Assembly (NCBI RefSeq): GCF_963676065.1
Contig: NZ_OY780933.1
Location: forward strand, 1,352,001 to 1,416,000
DNA from: Maridesulfovibrio sp.
GTDB taxonomy: Bacteria > Desulfobacterota > Desulfovibrionia > Desulfovibrionales > Desulfovibrionaceae
Reading direction: 5' to 3'
DNA: 64,000 nucleotides
The position numbers and the translations under genes were made by a program. Positions 30,201 to 37,120 of this stretch are shown piece after piece. Each line of letters begins with the position of its first letter. Positions within the stretch are counted from its first letter, which is position 1. The notes beneath the pieces were generated by a model. It did no database searches, had not been told where the DNA came from, and saw nothing but the letters and a program-made list of their open reading frames with translations.

Positions 30201-31415
30201 GGCAATGGCTGCTACGTCAAAAGTAATTTCCCCGGAGTAGTTAGAAGGGGGATTGAATTGCAAACCGTCGAGGTCCTCCGGGAGCAGCGTCCATGTACCG
30301 TCTGCGTTTCTAGCCCCTGCGGTAAGGCTGGAACCTTCGGGAAGATTAGAAATTTCATAGGTCAGCGCTTCTGAACCATCTGTGTCGATGAGAGCTCCAG
30401 TAATGGTAAGATCTGCCGATCTATCCTCATGAGTATCACCAAGGGTCGCTTTCAGTTCCGGGGCATCGGCAACAGCTGTAGCGGAAACAGGCATACTTGA
30501 AGTCGTTGTGGCTGTGTTTCCGTTTGCCTCGGTGGCTGTGGCGGTGATGGTCAGATTGAAATTACCGCTGTAATTTTCGGGAGTTGAGAGGGTTAAGCCG
30601 TTTAAATCGGCCAGATAAAGTTGCCAATTACCATTGCCGAGGTCCGTACCTGCTGAAAGTGTGACTCCTTCAGGTACGCCGGAAATGGTGATTGAAAGTG
30701 ATTCTTTTCCGCCATCTGAATCAAGGGATGCAACATTGATATTTAATGCAATGTCTGTGTCTTCGTCGCCTGTTGCTGCTGTGGCGATAATGCTTGGAGT
30801 TTGTGCGACCGGGGGAGGCGGAGTTTCATCTTCTGCTGTATCTTCACCAGCTAAGACAGCATCTGTTTCGTCCGGCAGCACTGCTTCTGCGCTGGTGACT
30901 TGAGCGGTCGAAGTCTGTACAGGAATTTCGGGATTTTGAGGATTTTCAAGGGCATCAGCAGTCAAGTCTGCGGCACGCACGTCGCCACGTTCGGGACTTG
31001 TGTCAGTTGAATCTGCTGCCATTCCGTCCAGTCCGCTCTCGGGTGTAGATGCCACTCCTTGCAATGGTTCATTTTCGACTGTCTGCGACTGGGGATCGCT
31101 TTCAATCTCCGATGCCGCCACAGCGTTTTCAACATCACCAGTTAACTGCCCGAGGTTGAGCTCGGCGTTTTCTTCTGCCTGATCTGCAGCAGCTCCAGTA
31201 CGCCCGGCAACAAGCGCATTGTCATCTTTGCGCCCTCCAAAAGGCTGTTCTGCTTGTCCTTCTTGTGGAGCAGACTGGGAATATTCCTGCGCGTCAAGCT
31301 GTCTGGCGTCTCTGGCTGTCTGTTCCGCCTGCTCAGCTGCATTGGTTTCGTGATACTGCTTTAAATAATCAAGCTCTTCCTGTCCGGTTTCGTTTGCTTC
31401 GGGATTGTCAGCCAT
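21276..31415 (-). CDS. Giant type I-secreted repeat adhesin
   Basis: This 3379-residue, very acidic protein is probably exported to the surface by the transporter encoded upstream. The N-terminal ~210 residues are Gln/Glu-rich and hydrophilic. Then come about 27 repeats of ~105-112 residues with the pattern G-x-E-D-T-x-I-x-L, D-x-D-G-S-E-x-L, I-S-G-V-P-E-G-A-x-L-S-x-G, N-G-D-G-x-W, then P-P-x-x-F-S-G, a fold like the cadherin-like or VCBS-type repeats of large adhesins. The Asp/Glu pattern suggests Ca2+ binding. A linker with GGGGSWWDNLVDWIRDQLG interrupts the series after repeat 17. The C-terminal ~120 residues are unrelated and contain no RTX nonapeptides. The start at 31415 has AGGAG 8 bp upstream, and the gene is last in the secretion operon. 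Confidence 0.9.
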   Translation of the reverse strand: MADNPEANETGQEELDYLKQYHETNAAEQAEQTARDARQLDAQEYSQSAPQEGQAEQPFGGRKDDNALVAGRTGAAADQAEENAELNLGQLTGDVENAVAASEIESDPQSQTVENEPLQGVASTPESGLDGMAADSTDTSPERGDVRAADLTADALENPQNPEIPVQTSTAQVTSAEAVLPDETDAVLAGEDTAEDETPPPPVAQTPSIIATAATGDEDTDIALNINVASLDSDGGKESLSITISGVPEGVTLSAGTDLGNGNWQLYLADLNGLTLSTPENYSGNFNLTITATATEANGNTATTTSSMPVSATAVADAPELKATLGDTHEDRSADLTITGALIDTDGSEALTYEISNLPEGSSLTAGARNADGTWTLLPEDLDGLQFNPPSNYSGEITFDVAAIATDNDGSAARTETVLEANVTPVADTPDQSANNISGQEDTPTSIEVSSELTDSSESLSVQISNVPNGASLSHGIDLGNGVWSVDPADLGNLTVTPPADFSGSFDFEITSTATESDGSTASTSDTFTVSVSGVADAPELDVQNATGAEDNTSIPLDISSALTDLDSSETLSITVSNMPEGFTLNAGTNNGDGSWTLAPSNLAGLTITAPKDYSGEFNLSVSATSTEADGDTHTTSTTLPVSITGIADSPEVKAVDVSGTEDSSIALDLSAVTMDIDGSETITSTVITGVPEEFTISAGIDLGNGEWSIPVNQLADVSLTAPEHYSGTVSLGLTATAEDTGGDTATTSTNFSATFSAVADAPTVGAADVSGSEDSPIALTLGSSLVDTDGSETLGVVISGLPEGSTLSSGNALGNGEWAVPVADLADLTITPPRDFSGEMSLEITATSTEPDGSSAVSSAPFTVTVDAVADAPELTASLSGAEEDNGMAINVAGTLTDADGSENISYTISDVPDGFSLSDGILNNDGSWSLSPDQLNNLELIPPQDFSGNVSLTVTATSTDENGDTSNTTVNVDGIFAAVADAPIAAADNVSGNEDNPITLNLTAAVVDVDGSETLSTVITGVPAGASLSSGNDLGNGRWFVEPADLGNLTVTPPEHFSGTMNLALESTATDTGGVTDVTTAPFSVAVAPVIDSPTLGTETSRGNEDTSIAIDVDALLVDTDGSETLSLKIEGVPDGFNLSSGTKNADGTWNLEPDDINGLTMNTPQDYKGEFNITVTATSTESDGQTASVKSVIPVTVDAVADTPDLQVTAASTAEDTAVALDISSATTDITGTESITQLVISGVPEDASLSAGTLNGDGSWTLEPGQLQGLTLNPPADSNEDFTLTVTTTAVEPNGSTASNTTTLPVSSSGVADTPTISTEDANGTEDRFISLDIEGGVTDLDGSESIHFQISDLPNGATLNHGIRQSDGTWKVEADDIDSLAIKAPRNFSGKFDINVTSVATENDGDTARTSSPITVSVEADADRAWVRVRSVSGMEDEPLNLNLNTRVVDSSEEIQSTVITGVPEGFTVNGGADLGNGEWSVPADDLGSISLSAPEDYSGTVRLGFKVTTVEPENGDTATRTNGFRATFNADADAPAVTAQDVATNEDTPVQLALGAQLTDIDGSESLGITISGVPDGATLSSGTNNGDGIWTVDPGDFDSLELTPPENFSGPINLSMLATSTESSNNDTAISSVDFSVDVIGVADVPSLTVVDALGNEDSGIGLTIRAGLADTDGSESLYVEFSDVPNGSSFSAGTPLANGNWVVPSSALDTLEITPPMDSNESFTLTVRSLAVEEDGSRTYSEPQNLDVTVRGVPDVPEMEIGVAQGNEDTPISLNFNATSTDDDSSETISYVISDLPQGASLSTGVFIGNGRWSVSQEDMQNLTVNPPKDFAGEFNLNIKVVVQENDGRQASHDYTTTVNVDAVVDQPARGGLDAPRSYGSATGTEDTAISLNLDPGLRDSDDSESVEWVEVSDIPDGAILSVNGIALTAADEQEPSVFRIMPDDLNNVTVTPPDDSGDDFQLSIKAMITDGEGVNATSEGLLNVRVIADADTPTLSADSISGDSGDEISAEISSALTDVDGSESLNFIISGLEGTQIVPTDGLNIGGGSFLVSDEQLANLSFVHKGDDTSMIVPVTVHAIATESEGDTATSTISFDLAINEDGGGGSWWDNLVDWIRDQLGIGSNDDDNADPSEAPELSVTPPEGTEDQAFAITAIPDFGERGSQESIVIRDLPDGATPNMGFYNPIDGNWIIPGDDPNIANLAINPPADFAGSFEFTMTAVKTGNDGETQQDVENVTADIDPVVDHPGVRLGNSSGTEDTPLNLDLRVTTGDSDGSESLVLVIISDVPEGASINGAIDLGDGRFSVDPTALDQLSFVPPENEHGNYKLTVETVIEESNGSQTSFSNTLGVKITAETDSADLTVNDTTGTEDTAVPLNIDADFMDEDGSEVMSVTISGVPDDAMFSTGSNNGDGSWTFTAAQLENLTFTPPPDASGTFDMTLNAYTMETSTGEVTTTSSNFSVDVEGTADAVIVDSQNSHGDEDTAIPVTIEYTEFDIDGSESVVAVLTGMPEGTTFSHGSLQEDGSWEVTGAELTNLTVTPPEHFSGDINFHAKIITTDGSDSASSATDLTVSVAPIADAAVVEPQEAVGIEDTDIPLDLGVSLTDGSEILEVTVTGVPVGATLDAGTQNADGSWTLAADDLDGLTMTPAQNQSGEFILTVTATSTEPETGETATSSSTMTLDIVGVADAVTVNATDAAGKEDTAITINADFSYQDVDGSETVTAITVSGVPEGATLSVGTQNMDGTWTVDPSDLEGMTFTPSENFSGEVNLSLGFVNEEADGDTLVTTQDITVNVAGEADEVIVNATDSIGSEDTAIAIDVDFSYQDMDGSEIVTAIIVSGVPEGATLSVGTQNMDGTWTVDPSDLEGMTFTPSENFSGEVNLSLGFVNEEADGDTLVTTQDITVSVAGEADEVIVNATDSIGSEDTAIAIDADFSYQDMDGSEIVTVITVSGVPEGGTLSVGTQNLDGTWTVDSSDLEVMAFTPPENFSGEVNLSLGFVNAEADGDTLITTQDIAISVAGEADEVIVNATDSIGNEDAAIAIDANFSYQDMDGSENVTVITVSGVPEGGTLSVGTQNLDGTWTVDPSDLEVMTFTPPENFSGEVNLSLGFVNVEADGDTLVTTQDIAVTISVEGDPDGPLLSTEDVSGTQGEPIYLNMQAEAVAENKTLSLTILDLPEGSVLSAGLKNEDGSWSLEPEEIEGLQLNTPEDFSGDFSLNVTTTVKDEGNTFETFHSISVSVEASPEPFIPMSTGSHAYMDEIEINDDGNKNPNNISHQAQYYADQLGLQSTFKPEENAQPDAQELEQTLSGVPNGTSVDTLINNHIENQSEALAGEQILEDPIPAVQENIMEQGNENAYLIILENEMG
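21985..23330 (-). repeat. Four nearly identical 336-bp tandem units inside the adhesin gene
   Basis: The same sentence of DNA recurs with exactly 336-bp (112-codon) spacing, for example at 22019, 22355, 22691 and 23027, and encodes copies beginning VIVNATDSIGSEDTAIAID. The other repeats of the protein have diverged far more, so these arose by recent tandem duplication and are likely to vary in number between strains. Outer boundaries are approximate. Confidence 0.85.
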
Positions 31416-31431
31416 GATATGTCTCCTGCAA

Positions 31432-32748
31432 TCAACGCTCGGTGAAGCTGTCGTGAGCCAATGTGAACACTGGTTTTAGCAAATACTCGAATACGGTTTT
31501 TTCCCCGGTGATAATATCTACTTCAGCGGTCATGCCGGGGATCAGAACGTTCTTTGTCGGGTCGCTGCCGAGATATTTTTTCTGCGGAGCCACCTCACCA
31601 TGATAGTATAATTCGCCTTTTGGTCCGGTGAAAGTCGTCGGACTGATCTTTTCCATAACTCCGTCAATGGTTCCATAACGGGCGTAATCAAATGTATCGA
31701 TACGGATAGTTACGGGCTGTTCCTGATGAATAAATCCGATCTCACGGGGCGAAATCTGAACTTCAACCATCAGGTCAACATCCACCGGAACAATTTCAGC
31801 TAGAATTTCACTGGGATTGACCACTGCTCCTAATGTGGTGAAGGGCAGTGATTTAATAATCCCTGCAGCCGGGGAGTTGATTAGCAGTCTATCCAGACTG
31901 GTTTGTCTTTCCGCAAGACGTTGTTTGACTTCTGCCAGTTCGGAAAGGACCTTGGAGCGTGCTTCCTGAGCATCTGCAAACATGTTTCGGCGAACCTTTT
32001 TTTGTTTTTCTTCAATTTCCAAAATTTCTTTTTCAGTGACCCGGTGCATACCGTCCAGTTCTTCAAGTTCTTTTTTGAATTCAGATTCGCGTTGCCGGGC
32101 ATTTTGGTGTTCCAACCATGATGCAACTTTTTTTCTTTGCAGGTTTTTATAAATATTGGATATTTCCTTTGCAGATTTAAGCTGGTCCACTAGAACCGAG
32201 CGTGTTTTCTTCACAGCCTCCAAATATTGTTGTTTTTGTTGTAGCTGTTCATTCAAAGCCTGAACTTCTGCATCAAGCTCAGCGCGTTGAGCTAATAATA
32301 GCTGTTCTTGCTGTTCCGTGAAAAGTCCATCTTTTTTTTCATATTTATTGAATTGAGGAGCCTTGCCGGAAACAAAAGCTTTCAGTCGTTCTGCTTCCAA
32401 TTCTAAGAAAATTCTTCTGGAAGCCAACTGCTTAACATCTGTTTCCGTTTTTAGGGGTTCAAAGCGGATAAGTGGTTGCCCCTTAGCAACCATTTGTCCT
32501 TCCTTGACTAAAAAATCTACGATCTGTCCCCCCTCAAGGCTTTGTACCAGTATCATGTCACCACGAGGTGCCACCTGGCCTCTTGTACGGGAAACTTCTG
32601 GTATTTTGGCTACAAAGGACCAGCCGACAAGGGCAAAAATAAATATTGCCGCTAGCCATGAAACTAGCCGTACTGGTTGTGATTCACGTGTTGGAGTAAT
32701 GTTTCTTTCCCTGAATAAATCAATTGTAATTTTAGCTTTTTTAGTCAT
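31432..32748 (-). CDS. HlyD/LapC-family membrane fusion protein of the type I system
   Basis: This 438-residue periplasmic adaptor links the ABC transporter to an outer-membrane TolC-type channel. It has an N-terminal membrane helix (about residues 28-47, LVSWLAAIFIFALVGWSFVA), a lipoyl-type half (EVSRTRGQVAPRGDMILVQSLEGGQIVDFLVKEG), a long coiled-coil hairpin (about 110-300) and a beta-barrel with GMTAEVDIITGEKTVFEYLLKPV at the C-terminus, a hallmark of HlyD proteins. The ATG at 32748 is preferred over one two codons upstream because it puts GGAG at a usable distance. It sits 16 bp before the adhesin and 18 bp after the ABC gene. No TolC partner is in the window. Confidence 0.93.
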   Translation of the reverse strand: MTKKAKITIDLFRERNITPTRESQPVRLVSWLAAIFIFALVGWSFVAKIPEVSRTRGQVAPRGDMILVQSLEGGQIVDFLVKEGQMVAKGQPLIRFEPLKTETDVKQLASRRIFLELEAERLKAFVSGKAPQFNKYEKKDGLFTEQQEQLLLAQRAELDAEVQALNEQLQQKQQYLEAVKKTRSVLVDQLKSAKEISNIYKNLQRKKVASWLEHQNARQRESEFKKELEELDGMHRVTEKEILEIEEKQKKVRRNMFADAQEARSKVLSELAEVKQRLAERQTSLDRLLINSPAAGIIKSLPFTTLGAVVNPSEILAEIVPVDVDLMVEVQISPREIGFIHQEQPVTIRIDTFDYARYGTIDGVMEKISPTTFTGPKGELYYHGEVAPQKKYLGSDPTKNVLIPGMTAEVDIITGEKTVFEYLLKPVFTLAHDSFTER

Positions 32749-32766
32749 GTTCATCTCCGTCAGTGA

Positions 32767-34890
32767 TTATTGGCCAGAAGTGCTGTTTGTTTTTTCGGGC
32801 TTTGGGATAGATCCAAAACTTACAGCCAACCCATGATCAAGCAGAAGTACACGGTCGCATTGTTCCAGTAGAGCTTTATTGTGTGAAGCTATGAGCACTG
32901 TGCGTTTTCCGCGATAGTCGTTAAGTGTGTGAATGAAGTTGGATTCTTGTTTTTCTGAATGGAAAATGGGGTCGTCGAAAATAAGGATAGAGGAATCCTT
33001 GAGCAGAATTTTTGCGATTGTGATAGCTTGTTGCGTATCATGACCTACCCGTAAGCCCCGTTTAGTGAATATGGGGGTATTCAGCCCTTCAGGAAGTTCG
33101 TTTATTAGGTTGGGGACCCCTGCCTTTTTCAAGGCAATTTGCATATCCAAATCCGTTGCGTCAGGCTTGCCTGCAAGTAGATTACTGCGTAGAGTTCCAC
33201 GAAATGGGCGTTCATCAGAGGACATATAACCAAGCCAAGAGCGCAGGTCTTCCGGCTGAAATTGGCGAATATCACGACCTCCGATCATTATGCTTCCGCC
33301 CTGTGGTTGGAGCAGTCCGGTTATAGTTAGTAAGAGTGTTGATTTACCTGATCCGTTTGGTCCAGTTATGCCTATAATCTGGCCTTCCTCCGCATTGAAA
33401 GACAACCCAGCTAATGCCGGCTCCCGGTTAGGGCTATGACGGTAAACAACTCTGTTTACGGAAATGGTTTTAGGTAGACCCTTTAGCGGCGAAACAAGTG
33501 AGTGTTCAAGATTTTCACCGGAAAGGTCCATAAGTCGGTCAATCTGATTTGCAGAGTGGCGAAGTTGATAATAACGACTAAAAGTGGTGGCAAAGGTCTG
33601 GGCTGGGGCGGTTATCCGCCAGATGATCATCATTGCTGCTATTAGAGCACCAGCTGTTATACTGTTGTCGAAAACAAGCTTCACGCCGAAGGCTAATGTT
33701 GCCAGCGCAGTTATAGCAGAAATGGATCTGGAGATAATGCGCAGCAATGTAGAAACTATGGTGTATTCCCGGTTGGCTCGTGCTGATTTAGTCATTAATT
33801 GTGAGTAGCGTTGTAACCACTGATACTCCATTCCTACACCGATGATGTCTCGGATGTTGGTGACTACATCATGCTGCATGGCAGTGCGGTCAGCATTGAG
33901 TTTGGCGGAAATACGCATGGCTCTGTCCTCGGCCATGCTGAGGACGGGAATGAGGAGACCGTAGAAAATGAGTGCACATAACGGTACCACAACGAGGTTA
34001 CCGCCCAAATAACCGATGGCGATCAAAAATATTACAATGAAGGGTGCGTCAAGTAATGTGGAGGCAAAACTGCCGGTTACGAATTCCCGCAGTCGTTCAA
34101 GGTCTCTGAAGCGAAGAATATGCGAATCCGCGCTGGACCGTTGTAGAACCGACAAGGGCAGGCTTAACAGTTTGCTTATGGACTCTGTGCCGGCCAAATA
34201 GGCTATACGGCTTCCCGCGTAGGTAAGCATTCGTGAACGGACGTTACGGAAGATGGTATTGAAAAAGACGACCAGCAGAACTCCGCTCCCAAGATAGATA
34301 AGCGCGTTTTCTGAATGAGCAGGAATTGCTCGGTCATATACATAACGGATATAGAAAGGCAGGGCCAATGCACACAGATTAGTAAAGAGACTGGAGATTA
34401 CAGCTGTCAGAATCTGCGGCCAAAGTCCAGAAATAGTCCAATGCAGCCACGATGTTTGCGGTGGGCGTTCGGCTGTATTTGATTCCAGCTCATAGAACAT
34501 AATTTGTCCGTGTCTGGGGATTTGGTCCTCTGGATTAATTATTGTGGCTTCGCCGTTATTTGCGATATGCAGTGCCGAAGCAGTCAGGACTTTGACGCAT
34601 CCGGCCGGAAAAACTTCTGTAGTGTAGCCCAGCCGGGATAATACGTTGCGCATTCCTGGTAGGTCTAACTCTCCTTCTCCCTTTGACGGTAAAGACGAAA
34701 CTAGATCTTTGATTGTGCCTTTCCAGCGTAGATCTGTCAGTACTCCGATTAAAGCAAATAAATATTGGTTTTGTTCAATTTTTGAATTCTGGAGTGCAAA
34801 AAATAATTCTCCGGTGATTCCCTCGTCTCCAAGAGCACAGGTTATTTGGCCTCTGGAGGCCATATTCTGGCTTTTTTCCATCGCTGTCAT
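32767..34890 (-). CDS. Type I secretion ABC half-transporter with C39-like domain (ATP-binding partner)
   Basis: This protein of 707 residues has an N-terminal C39 peptidase-like domain (about 1-130) without the catalytic Cys-His arrangement, so it probably recognises substrate rather than cleaving it, as in HlyB and LapB. Then come six membrane helices (about 150-440) and a nucleotide-binding domain. Walker A GPNGSGKST is intact (near 520). The signature motif is degenerate (RVGHDTQQ in place of LSGGQ), Walker B ends LIFDDP with Asp instead of the catalytic Glu, and the H-loop (IASHNKALL) is present. The ATG at 34890 has AGGAGG 7 bp upstream and overlaps the stop of the preceding ABC gene (TAATG). 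It should pair with that protein as a heterodimer. Confidence 0.9.
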   Translation of the reverse strand: MTAMEKSQNMASRGQITCALGDEGITGELFFALQNSKIEQNQYLFALIGVLTDLRWKGTIKDLVSSLPSKGEGELDLPGMRNVLSRLGYTTEVFPAGCVKVLTASALHIANNGEATIINPEDQIPRHGQIMFYELESNTAERPPQTSWLHWTISGLWPQILTAVISSLFTNLCALALPFYIRYVYDRAIPAHSENALIYLGSGVLLVVFFNTIFRNVRSRMLTYAGSRIAYLAGTESISKLLSLPLSVLQRSSADSHILRFRDLERLREFVTGSFASTLLDAPFIVIFLIAIGYLGGNLVVVPLCALIFYGLLIPVLSMAEDRAMRISAKLNADRTAMQHDVVTNIRDIIGVGMEYQWLQRYSQLMTKSARANREYTIVSTLLRIISRSISAITALATLAFGVKLVFDNSITAGALIAAMMIIWRITAPAQTFATTFSRYYQLRHSANQIDRLMDLSGENLEHSLVSPLKGLPKTISVNRVVYRHSPNREPALAGLSFNAEEGQIIGITGPNGSGKSTLLLTITGLLQPQGGSIMIGGRDIRQFQPEDLRSWLGYMSSDERPFRGTLRSNLLAGKPDATDLDMQIALKKAGVPNLINELPEGLNTPIFTKRGLRVGHDTQQAITIAKILLKDSSILIFDDPIFHSEKQESNFIHTLNDYRGKRTVLIASHNKALLEQCDRVLLLDHGLAVSFGSIPKPEKTNSTSGQ

Positions 34891-36545
34891 TATTTGCCTC
34901 CTGTGTTGCTTGAAATTGTGCATACACTTTCAAGCTCCAAAGTGTCCTTGAATGTATCATGCATTGATACGTCCAAGGGCATCATGATGATAGTCGGTCC
35001 ATCCATTTCTTTCAGTAACTGGACAATACGCTTTTTGCCTGCAAGGTCGATTCCTTCGTCTGCTTCGTTGAAGATCAGGATTTTCGGTTCATTGACCAAC
35101 GCCCTGACAATTGCAATACGCTGAATCATTCCCTGTTCAAGAGGGCCACCTATCATGTCTCCTATCTGAGTTCGAAATCCGTTCGGCAGAGCATGGATAA
35201 AGGTTGCTAACCCGATGCGTTCAGCGAGTTCGATGGCCAATGCTTCTTTTTTGGTCTGGAAAAGTGAGATGTTTTCAAGGATTGATCCCCGGAAGAGTTG
35301 GCTGTGCCTTGATATGAAAGCAACCTTGCTGCGGTATGCGGGACGGGAATAATTATTCAGTAGATGTCCTCCTACTAATAGATTTCCTCTTTCAGGTGCT
35401 GTCGTTCCTATCAGCAACCCCCAAAACAAAGGTAAGATATCGTCTCCGGCTTTGCGCAGCATTACTTTCTTGCCACTCTCCATATACATGGTAAATGAGT
35501 ATTTTTTGTCGCCTCGTGAAACAATGACTTTATCCATAATTATAGAGCCATCTTCAAGAGGGGCTTCGCTGTCGGGAGTAAATATATTGTCGTCTTTAAG
35601 ATCCCAAATATCTTTGATGCGTTTCTGGATAACTATGATTTTTTGGACCTGTGTCCAATGAACCATAAGTGATATTATGGGGCCGAGGCTGCGTCCAGCA
35701 AGGATAGTACATGCAGCCAATCCTCCGGTCGTAAGATAGCCTTTGATTACAAAGACTGCGCCGACGGCAACAGTGGCGATAGTAGTTGTTTTTCCTGTAA
35801 GAGCAATGAAATCAGCTAACGCATTACTGGTTCGGTCTAGTTTCAGCCTATGTTTTAATACCTCTTGAGTCTTACCCCTGAATGTCCTGAGTACCATCCG
35901 TTCGTCACCGATAGATTTTGCGGAGACGAGCGAATTGAATATATTGGTGGCAAAGTTAATACGGTCATCTTCAAGGTCGTTTGCCTTGAGGGAAGCTGAG
36001 CGCAGCATTCGCCCGGAAAGCAGTATGGTAAGGGCAGCAATTAAGAAAAGTGTAAGAGGAACAAAAACTAGGCCCCTGCCGATATACCAAATTGCACCCA
36101 AAAAAAGCATAGAGAACGGAAGATCACATATGACTAGAAAAGTTTGACCTGAATAGTGATCGCGTAAGCTGGTTATGTCATTCAGACGCTGCTTAATGAT
36201 CCCAGTTCCAAGGCTCATAACCGATGACAAGTCACTTTTAAATATTTTAATCAAAGCCTGCATGGAAAAATCATATTCGTATTTTTCTGCGAAAACTGAC
36301 AGGGTGAAAATTCGTAAATGACGTAGAGCAGCTTCAATAAATATGGCCAGCAGGGCTCCACCGAAAAGGACCATTGCCGTACTTGAGGATTTGTTGGGTA
36401 GTATCCGGTCATAGATCTGTAAAAGAACTATAGGAATTGCAAGATTGAGGATATTGATAACTGAGCTGAGCAGTAGAATATCCAGCCGTCTACCTGCTTT
36501 CAACGGAGTAACTGAGTGTGTTTTCTGCCTGGCGGTTGTGGCCAT
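34890..36545 (-). CDS. Type I secretion ABC half-transporter with degenerate ATPase site
   Basis: This protein of 551 residues has an ABC membrane domain of six helices (about 20-310) and a nucleotide-binding domain whose Walker A is lost (SGKKVMLRKAGDDILPLFW where GxxGSGKS is expected). The signature region reads GGPLEQGMIQRIAIVRAL and Walker B reads ILIFNEADEGID, so the Asp before the catalytic Glu is replaced by Asn while a Glu remains. It lacks the N-terminal C39-like domain of its partner. The ATG at 36545 follows GGAGAG; the frame extends four codons upstream only from a TTG. It is first in the four-gene operon and coupled to the next ABC gene by TAATG. Confidence 0.9.
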   Translation of the reverse strand: MATTARQKTHSVTPLKAGRRLDILLLSSVINILNLAIPIVLLQIYDRILPNKSSSTAMVLFGGALLAIFIEAALRHLRIFTLSVFAEKYEYDFSMQALIKIFKSDLSSVMSLGTGIIKQRLNDITSLRDHYSGQTFLVICDLPFSMLFLGAIWYIGRGLVFVPLTLFLIAALTILLSGRMLRSASLKANDLEDDRINFATNIFNSLVSAKSIGDERMVLRTFRGKTQEVLKHRLKLDRTSNALADFIALTGKTTTIATVAVGAVFVIKGYLTTGGLAACTILAGRSLGPIISLMVHWTQVQKIIVIQKRIKDIWDLKDDNIFTPDSEAPLEDGSIIMDKVIVSRGDKKYSFTMYMESGKKVMLRKAGDDILPLFWGLLIGTTAPERGNLLVGGHLLNNYSRPAYRSKVAFISRHSQLFRGSILENISLFQTKKEALAIELAERIGLATFIHALPNGFRTQIGDMIGGPLEQGMIQRIAIVRALVNEPKILIFNEADEGIDLAGKKRIVQLLKEMDGPTIIMMPLDVSMHDTFKDTLELESVCTISSNTGGK

Positions 36546-36962
36546 AGCTCTCTCCAAAGGTTAAAATAAATGCGATATCTTTAAACATGCATACTGCCCA
36601 TTTCGTAGAATATAGTAAGTGATATTTTTTTTCCAGCGATTATATTTGGCTACAGAGTAATTGTTTTGGGTGCTGTGGCAAACCTTATTCATTGTGGGGA
36701 GAAAATAGGTAAAGATATTTCGGGGAGTTGTTCACAGCAAATCTGAGCAATTATGAGGCCAGGGTTTGAAATATAATCGAATAAAGTTTAATCATGGTTG
36801 GGAATCTGGTGTGTGGATACCATATGGAAATTTTGCTTTGGCCGTCTTTTTTTGAGGTGAGAGTATCTTTTTTCTTTACAGTAACAATTAATGAAAATAT
36901 AAAATTTTTAAGCTGCTATGATTTGAGGATATCTGACATATAAAAATGAGCAGTATCCTGTT
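36546..36962. other. Promoter region of the secretion operon, no gene
   Basis: About 400 bp of AT-rich DNA upstream of the ABC gene must hold the leftward operon promoter. I see no clear sigma-70 boxes that could be called with confidence, and no repeat. Confidence 0.35.
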
Positions 36963-37100
36963 GTGAATTATTGCGATAACTGCTTTGAATATCTTGGGGA
37001 AGTGGAGTATTTCGGTATTGTGAATGAAGTTCCTTATGAAGATTTCTATGGAGCAGGATGTCGCTTGTGCGGGAAACCGGCCAAAGATGAGCGGTTTTAG
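36963..37100 (+). CDS. Candidate 45-residue zinc-ribbon microprotein
   Basis: A rightward frame ending in TAG at 37100 reads VNYCDNCFEYLGEVEYFGIVNEVPY and continues to GCRLCGKPAKDERF. It contains two CxxC pairs (CDNC and CRLC) about 32 residues apart, the signature of a small zinc ribbon. No ATG is in frame; the best starts are GTG at 36963 and CTG at 36933, the latter behind GAGGAT. A 6-codon ATG peptide (36946) ends in a TGA that overlaps the GTG, which could couple translation. It is convergent with the integrase. The function is unknown, possibly a regulator or antirestriction-like accessory of the element. Confidence 0.4.
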   Translation: MNYCDNCFEYLGEVEYFGIVNEVPYEDFYGAGCRLCGKPAKDERF

Positions 37101-37120
37101 CAGAAAGGCTAACAGGTAGT

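Noticed and set aside
21631..30903. Many long + strand frames opposite the adhesin gene, up to 294 codons
   Set aside because: They arise from the repetitive antisense sequence of the adhesin, lack ribosome sites and share the 105-112-codon period.
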